Positions 59,263-64,000 of a DNA stretch of 64,000 nt are shown here, piece after piece (the first letter of the stretch is position 1; each line of letters begins with the position of its first letter). The notes under the pieces were generated by a model, which had not been told where the DNA came from, searched no databases, and saw only the letters and a program-made list of their open reading frames with translations. The stretch covers positions 62,001-126,000 of the forward strand of contig NZ_FTPL01000005.1 of assembly GCF_900156305.1 (NCBI RefSeq), given 5' to 3'. The stretch is from Edaphobacillus lindanitolerans. GTDB taxonomy: Bacteria; Bacillota; Bacilli; Bacillales_A; Planococcaceae. Made by a program: the position numbers and the translations under genes.

Positions 59263-59528
59263 ACATAAGAGTTGAAATGCTCGATTACCCCGGGAAGGAA
59301 AAGGGCTGGTCTTTTCTGTTCTGTTCTGGGGAACACAGTGAGCCCCGGATCGGGTTTGCCCCCAAAAGACAAGCTCACTGAAACGTGAACTGCTTATTCA
59401 AGGGGGAATCGATCCGTTTTCAACTCAGGCAGCCAGACAAGTAGTGAGGCCCGGGTACCGCCAGCTCTGCTTTCCCCAGCTTTTCTGGTAAAATGAAGGC
59501 AACAGCCCTATTACGGAGGAACCCATCC

Positions 59529-60893
59529 ATGACTTATGCAGTCCAGCAGAACGACCGGCTCACCGCCGAAATCATCGACCTCACACATGACGGAGCGGGG
59601 GTCGCGAAAATCGGCGGCTATCCGCTCTTCATTCCCGGTGCCCTGCCGGGGGAGACCGTCGAATTCAAAGTGACAAAAACACTCAAGAAATATGGCTTCG
59701 GCAAGCTCCTGAACGTGCTCGAGGCGTCCGAATCCCGCGTCGAGCCGCCTTGCCCCGTGTTCCCTGAATGCGGCGGCTGCCAGATCCAGCACCTGTCGTA
59801 CGACGGGCAGCTCGAGCGGAAGCGCAAGATGGTCCGCGACGTGATGGACCGGATTGCAAAATTGCCGGACGTCCCGGTCCATCCGGTAAAGGGGATGGAG
59901 CACCCGTGGCGCTACCGCAATAAATCCCAGATTCCGTACGCCGAGCGTGACGGAAAAGTCGTCGCCGGATTCTTCCGGAGCGGGACGCACTCGATCATGG
60001 ACACCGAAACATGCCTCATCCAGTCGACCGAGGCGGACGTCGTCATGCGCACGATCAAGCATGGCCTCCATGAACTCGGCATCAAGGCATACGATGAGCA
60101 CAAGGACAAAGGCTTCCTTCGGCATGTTGTCATCCGTACAGGGAAGGCAAGCGGCGAAACGATGGTCGTCCTCGTCACGCGCAAGCGCAAGTTCCCGCAG
60201 CGGGATGCCGTCGTCTCGCTCATCCAGGGCGTGCTGCCGGACGTCACATCCATCATCCAGAACGTCAACGACCGGAAGACGAACGTCATCATGGGCGATG
60301 AAACGATCCCTCTCTATGGTCCGGGAGTGATCACCGATGAAATCGGCGGCATCCGGTTTGAAATCTCCGCACGCTCGTTTTATCAGATCAACCCGGACCA
60401 GACGGAAGTGCTCTATTCCCAGGCGCTCGAGTATGCGAACCTCACAGGCGATGAGTCCGTCATTGACGCCTACTGCGGCATCGGCACGATCTCCCTCTTC
60501 CTCGCGAAGAAGGCGAAGGAAGTGTACGGGGTCGAAATCGTCCCGCAGGCGATCGAAGACGCGAAGCGCAATGCGGAAGTGAACGGCTTTGCGAACACTC
60601 ACTTTGAGGCCGGCGCTGCCGAAGACGTCATCCCGCGCTGGTACAAAGACGGCAAGCGATTCGACGTCCTCGTCGTCGACCCACCGAGAAAAGGCTGCGA
60701 CGAGCACCTGCTCCGCACCATCCTCGACTACCGTCCGAAGCGCATCGTCTACGTGAGCTGCAACCCGGCCACACTTGCCCGCGACCTGCGGATCCTCGAG
60801 GACGGCGGCTACAGGACGAAGGAAGTCCAGCCGGTGGACATGTTTCCTCAGTCGAGTCATGTGGAAGCCGTCACATGGCTGGAATTGAACTGA
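59529..60893 (+). CDS. rlmCD: 23S rRNA (uracil-C5)-methyltransferase RlmCD
   Basis: 454 residues, the YefA type that in B. subtilis methylates U747 and U1939. N-terminal TRAM domain (about 1-58), 4Fe-4S cysteines in PPCPVFPECGGCQ and ETCLIQ, SAM-binding motif DAYCGIGTISLFLAKKA (about 318-334), DPPRKGCDEHLL, and the catalytic Cys in YVSCNPATLARDL (about 415). ATG 59529 follows CGGAGGA; the open frame extends to 59493, where it contains the TAAAAT -10-like box. In B. subtilis yefA likewise follows dgkB. Confidence 0.95.
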   Translation: MTYAVQQNDRLTAEIIDLTHDGAGVAKIGGYPLFIPGALPGETVEFKVTKTLKKYGFGKLLNVLEASESRVEPPCPVFPECGGCQIQHLSYDGQLERKRKMVRDVMDRIAKLPDVPVHPVKGMEHPWRYRNKSQIPYAERDGKVVAGFFRSGTHSIMDTETCLIQSTEADVVMRTIKHGLHELGIKAYDEHKDKGFLRHVVIRTGKASGETMVVLVTRKRKFPQRDAVVSLIQGVLPDVTSIIQNVNDRKTNVIMGDETIPLYGPGVITDEIGGIRFEISARSFYQINPDQTEVLYSQALEYANLTGDESVIDAYCGIGTISLFLAKKAKEVYGVEIVPQAIEDAKRNAEVNGFANTHFEAGAAEDVIPRWYKDGKRFDVLVVDPPRKGCDEHLLRTILDYRPKRIVYVSCNPATLARDLRILEDGGYRTKEVQPVDMFPQSSHVEAVTWLELN

Positions 60894-60962
60894 ACACAAC
60901 CCATTAGGGCAATCATTCCTCTTGGATGAACGTTTTGAAAAATGTTGAGTGGGGGGATTTTG

Positions 60963-61376
60963 TTGAGCGCTCTGTTACAGAGAGTCGGAACGATCTATAT
61001 TCCAGTTGCTGACCCGGAAAAAGCCTCGAAGTGGTATCAGGATATGCTGGGGGCAGTCGAGAACTTTAGAAATGAGGATCAGGCGATTCTTGACCTTGCG
61101 AATCAAAGCTTTTTTTGCGTAAAGGCCAAGGCAGGGGAGAGTTCCGGTTTTATTGACCATTACGGAAACCAACATTTTTCAGTAACCTTTGAAGTGGATG
61201 GACTCGGACAACTAAGGGAACTTCATTCCTCTTTAGCTTCAAAAGGAGTCGCCGTAGGGAAGATTGAAGACCGCGGGCATCCTGGTTACAATTTTGTTTT
61301 CAGCGACATCGATGGGAATAAGTTTGATGTATGGAGCGAGTTAAGTTCCGTATTTAAAGAAAAATTCGGTGTTTAA
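60963..61376 (+). CDS. VOC-family (glyoxalase/bleomycin-resistance fold) protein
   Basis: 137 residues. Two beta-alpha-beta-beta-beta halves: VGTIYIPVADPEKASKWYQD at the start, and GYNFVFSDIDGNKFDVWSE near the end, where the conserved Asp-Gly-Asn and Glu of VOC proteins stand. A TTG at 60963 behind GGGGGG is the likely start; ATG 60942 has no binding site. Lower GC than its neighbours. Substrate unknown. Confidence 0.75.
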   Translation: MSALLQRVGTIYIPVADPEKASKWYQDMLGAVENFRNEDQAILDLANQSFFCVKAKAGESSGFIDHYGNQHFSVTFEVDGLGQLRELHSSLASKGVAVGKIEDRGHPGYNFVFSDIDGNKFDVWSELSSVFKEKFGV

Positions 61377-61415
61377 ATGGCCCGCTCCTGCGCTCGCCCT
61401 CATTTCTCCGCATTA

Positions 61416-61460
61416 GAAAAAACCGGCTGACTTCCTGCAGGAAGGTCAGCCGGGTTTTTT
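61416..61460. terminator. Bidirectional terminator
   Basis: AACCGGCTGACTTCC/GGAAGGTCAGCCGG with A-rich and T-rich flanks, between the converging VOC and LysR genes. Confidence 0.9.
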
Positions 61461-62332
61461 CATATTTTCATCATCTCTATAAAATTCTGCGCGGCTTTGG
61501 ACAGGGTGTGATCTTTGAGCCAGATCAGTCCGACGGAGCCGGTCAATCCATCGGCGTCGGATAGCCGGTAAGCATGGATGGGATAGCCCTGATATCGGTC
61601 CAGCAGCGTTTCCGGGACGATCGAAGCGGCAAAGCCTGCTGCGGTGAGATCCATCAGGAGGCTGATGTCCGAGCATTCTCCCACAACAACAGGCTGCATT
61701 TTGGAGCGGGAAAAGGCTTCCAATATCAAATAGTGCACGCCCAGTCCTTCTGTGCTCGGAAACAGGAGGGGTTCCTGCCCGATATCAGCAAGTGAGATGT
61801 CGTGCCCCCATGCGTCCTGTTTCGTTGAAGTGATGAAATAAAAGGGCTCATTGCACAGATGCAGCACCGTGAAATCATCCACTTTCAGCGGCAGCCGGAT
61901 GAACGCCAGCTCCACGACCCGGTCCCGGACCAATTGGCAGAGATGGGCGGATTCATTTTGCTGGATCTTGTACGTGATGTTCGGGAACCGTTCTTGGAAC
62001 TGTTCCAGTATGCGGGGCAGCCCCGCAACGGAAAAGGTGTTGACGCCGATGGCCAGTTTTCCGTGCACGCCCTTGCTGACATCCATGACCTCTGTTTTCG
62101 TTTCTTCCATCAACTGAACGATCTGCAAAGCGTTTTTATAGAGGGCTTTTCCCGCCTCGGTCACCTCCAGAAACTTGCCGCTTCTCTCCACTAACTTGGA
62201 ACCGAGTTCCTCTTCCATCGATTTCAGCTGCTGGCTTAAAGGCGGTTGGGACATATGGAGCCTCTTCGCCGCAGCCGAAATTTTCCCTTCTTCCACGATC
62301 GCAATAAAATAGCGCAGTTGCCGGATATCCAT
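61460..62332 (-). CDS. LysR-family transcriptional regulator
   Basis: 290 residues. Winged helix-turn-helix at the N-terminus (MDIRQLRYFIAIVEEGKISA, AAKRLHMSQPPLSQQLKSME, residues 1-40), linker helix, then the substrate-binding domain with GKLAIGVNTFSVAGLPRIL and a C-terminal TGSVGLIWLKD. ATG 62332 is preceded by AGGAGGCGGAGG. It is divergent from the ankyrin lipoprotein and amidohydrolase genes, the usual arrangement for a LysR regulator and its targets. Confidence 0.9.
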   Translation of the reverse strand: MDIRQLRYFIAIVEEGKISAAAKRLHMSQPPLSQQLKSMEEELGSKLVERSGKFLEVTEAGKALYKNALQIVQLMEETKTEVMDVSKGVHGKLAIGVNTFSVAGLPRILEQFQERFPNITYKIQQNESAHLCQLVRDRVVELAFIRLPLKVDDFTVLHLCNEPFYFITSTKQDAWGHDISLADIGQEPLLFPSTEGLGVHYLILEAFSRSKMQPVVVGECSDISLLMDLTAAGFAASIVPETLLDRYQGYPIHAYRLSDADGLTGSVGLIWLKDHTLSKAAQNFIEMMKI

Positions 62333-62439
62333 CCTCCGCCTCCTCTGGTGCATATGATAAAGATTGCAAAAGCTTATTTTTTTAATATTTTTCATATAGT
62401 CGTCCTCATGATAGCCTAATGTCAGAGGGGGTGCACGCG

Positions 62440-63150
62440 ATTAGGACACTGAGCGCAATCGTCATCAGTTTGCTTGCCGTCGCAGTTGCCGGATGCAGCA
62501 CCGCTCCGGACAATGAACACAGTTTACCCGTACAATCAGAAAAAAAGGATGGTGGGGATTTGGAACAGAAGCTGATAACTGCAGCGGCAGAAGGGGATAC
62601 GAAAGCGGTTTTGGAGTTGCTGGAAGCGGGCGCCCCGATTGATGCAACAGATTCCGACGGAGTGACGGCCGTCATGGCGGCAACGCAGAGAAATGAAGTT
62701 GACACGGTCAGGAAGCTGATCGAACGGGGAGCCGACATCGATATCCGAAATCACCGGCAGGATAATGTGCTGTTGTACGCAGGAGCAGAAGGATTGCTTG
62801 AGATCGTCCAGCTTGCCCTGGAGGCCGGTGCCGATCCTGCATTGACCAATCGTTACGGCGGCACGGCGCTCATCCCGGCTTCGGAACGCGGTCATGTGGC
62901 GGTCGTGGAAGAGCTCCTGACGAACTCGGAGATCGATGTGAACCATCTCAATGACCTGCATTGGACCGCGTTGCTGGAGGCGGTGATCCTAGGCAACGGC
63001 GGGCGGGACCATCAAAAAATCGTCCAATTGCTCGTTGATCACGGGGCGGATGTCGACATCGCCGACCGGGACGGGATAACGCCATTGCAGCATGCCGAGC
63101 GCCATGGATATGAGGAAGTCGCCGGCATTTTGAAGAAGGCAGGGGCATAA
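62440..63150 (+). CDS. Ankyrin-repeat lipoprotein, possible ATT start
   Basis: About 236 residues. From the ATT at 62440 the protein would read M-R-T-L-S-A-I-V-I-S-L-L-A-V-A-V-A-G-C, an ordinary lipoprotein signal with Cys19. AGAGGGGGTG lies 6 bases upstream of ATT, whereas ATG 62419 has no binding site and GTG 62431 overlaps it. The mature part holds about five ankyrin repeats (DGVTAVMAATQRNEVDTVRK, LIERGADIDIRN; GGTALIPASERGHVAVVEEL; DGITPLQHAERHGYEEVAGI). Probably surface-anchored and protein-binding. The next gene follows after 70 bases. Confidence 0.8.
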   Translation: MRTLSAIVISLLAVAVAGCSTAPDNEHSLPVQSEKKDGGDLEQKLITAAAEGDTKAVLELLEAGAPIDATDSDGVTAVMAATQRNEVDTVRKLIERGADIDIRNHRQDNVLLYAGAEGLLEIVQLALEAGADPALTNRYGGTALIPASERGHVAVVEELLTNSEIDVNHLNDLHWTALLEAVILGNGGRDHQKIVQLLVDHGADVDIADRDGITPLQHAERHGYEEVAGILKKAGA

Positions 63151-63220
63151 ATCCACCTGGAAGCCCGACAGGCCGCTGGAAGAATGCAATCGCAAAGACA
63201 TCATGTTAAGGAGGGACAAC

Positions 63221-64000
63221 ATGACCGGACGACATTACTGGATAACGAATGTGACATTGGAGACAGGATATGAATTTGAACAGGATTCCGTAACCGGAAC
63301 AAACACGGCATTGTTTCATGTAAGGATCGAAGAGGGGACAATCCAAGAAATCATCCCCGGGGAGCAGCCGTTGCATACGGAACTGCCTGAGCTGGATGCC
63401 AACCAGTACTTAATGCTTCCTTCATTCAGAGATATGCACATCCATCTCGACAAAACGTACTACGGGGGTCCTTGGAAAGCGCCGACCATTCCGGCAAAAG
63501 GGATTCTTACCCGGCTGGAAGAAGAGGAAGAATTGCTTCCGCGCCAGCTGCCCGTTGCCGAGGAACGGGCGAAGCACTTGCTGGATCTTCTGGCAGGCAA
63601 CGGGTCGACGCATATCCGCACCCACTGTAATGTGGATCCGTTCATCGGACTCAAAAATCTCGAGGCCACAATGCGTGCGGCAGAAGCGTACAAAGGGAAG
63701 GCTTCGGTCGAAGTGGTCGCCTTCCCCCAGCATGGCCTGCTCCGGAGCCAGTCGGTTTCACTCGTCCGGGAAGCTTTGCGAAACGGCGCCACCCTCGTCG
63801 GCGGTGTGGATCCGGCGACGATCGACGGAAACATAGAGAAGTCATTGAATACCGTGATGGATCTGGCGGTGGAGGCCGATGCAGACATTGATCTTCACAT
63901 CCACGATCCGGGTCATCTTGGCATTTTCACATTCAAGCGATTGGCCGCTTTGACGGAGGAAGCGGGATGGCAGGGGAGAGTGACCATCAGCCACGCACTC
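63221..64000 (+). CDS. CodA-like amidohydrolase (partial)
   Basis: 260 codons are visible and the frame runs off the window end, so the C-terminal third or more is missing. ATG 63221 follows AAGGAGGGACAAC. Metal-dependent amidohydrolase of the cytosine deaminase group: HxH in FRDMHIHLDKTYYGG (about residues 70-84), IRTHCNVDPFIG, VEVVAFPQHGLL, GGVDPATIDG, DIDLHIHDPGHLG and ISHAL at the edge. Substrate could be cytosine, another pyrimidine, or an N-acyl compound. The divergent LysR gene may control it. Confidence 0.85.
   Translation, partial: MTGRHYWITNVTLETGYEFEQDSVTGTNTALFHVRIEEGTIQEIIPGEQPLHTELPELDANQYLMLPSFRDMHIHLDKTYYGGPWKAPTIPAKGILTRLEEEEELLPRQLPVAEERAKHLLDLLAGNGSTHIRTHCNVDPFIGLKNLEATMRAAEAYKGKASVEVVAFPQHGLLRSQSVSLVREALRNGATLVGGVDPATIDGNIEKSLNTVMDLAVEADADIDLHIHDPGHLGIFTFKRLAALTEEAGWQGRVTISHAL

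Noticed and set aside
59263-59528. Possible structured RNA upstream of rlmCD
   Set aside because: No match to a known RNA family could be recognised and no convincing long hairpin was found.

Overview
The window is GC-rich (roughly 55-60 % by eye), has AGGAGG ribosome binding sites and few gaps, and carries a gene order very close to the Bacillus subtilis purE-purD / yerABC / pcrB-pcrA-ligA-camS / gatCAB / dgkB / rlmCD chromosome segment. It is ordinary chromosome of a Gram-positive Bacillales bacterium. High GC together with this synteny suggests a Planococcaceae-like genus such as Bhargavaea; that is an inference and not proven here. No rRNA, tRNA, CRISPR, phage or insertion sequence was seen.

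Layout. 1-0.7 kb: the 5' part of metI on the minus strand behind a SAM-I riboswitch. 0.7-8.8 kb: an FMN reductase, an MFS exporter, a CstA carrier, an unusual Cys/His-rich protein, and an NAD salvage pair (pncB-nadE). 8.9-13.3 kb: a moxR / DUF58 / transglutaminase operon. 13.2-31.6 kb: a purine block. guaA, pbuG and the purEKB-SQLFMNHD operon each have a guanine-type riboswitch, and pbuG and purE also have paired PurR boxes. purC is missing from its usual place between purB and purS, where a pair of inverted dispersed repeats sits instead. 31.7-39.9 kb: HAD phosphatase, GNAT, a repeat-tailed protein, yerA-yerB-yerC, a DUF3885-like protein, an AraC/GyrI regulator and nat. 40.1-50.1 kb: pcrB, pcrA, ligA, camS, gatCAB. 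50.4-53.9 kb: a SodC lipoprotein, a thioredoxin-like protein, dgkB and a NUDIX hydrolase. 54.0-56.8 kb: cytochrome bd oxidase cydAB with the tiny subunit gene cydS downstream and another tiny membrane ORF upstream. 57.5-59.2 kb: three tandem paralogous lipoproteins. 59.5-64 kb: rlmCD, a VOC protein, a LysR regulator, an ankyrin lipoprotein that may use an ATT start, and a truncated CodA-like amidohydrolase.

The most unusual signal is in the spacers between genes. Six separate intergenic arrays (18.36, 30.18, 39.94, 53.03, 53.19 and 56.87 kb) are built from 4-6 units with an exact 21-bp period. Within each array a 9-15-bp core is conserved and the rest of the unit varies. Cores differ between arrays, except that two arrays share a GTTAAG core. 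Terminators usually flank them, but one lies inside the pur operon between purH and purD. No feature class I know explains a fixed 21-bp phase with differing sequences. I regard this as the best candidate for an undescribed element here.
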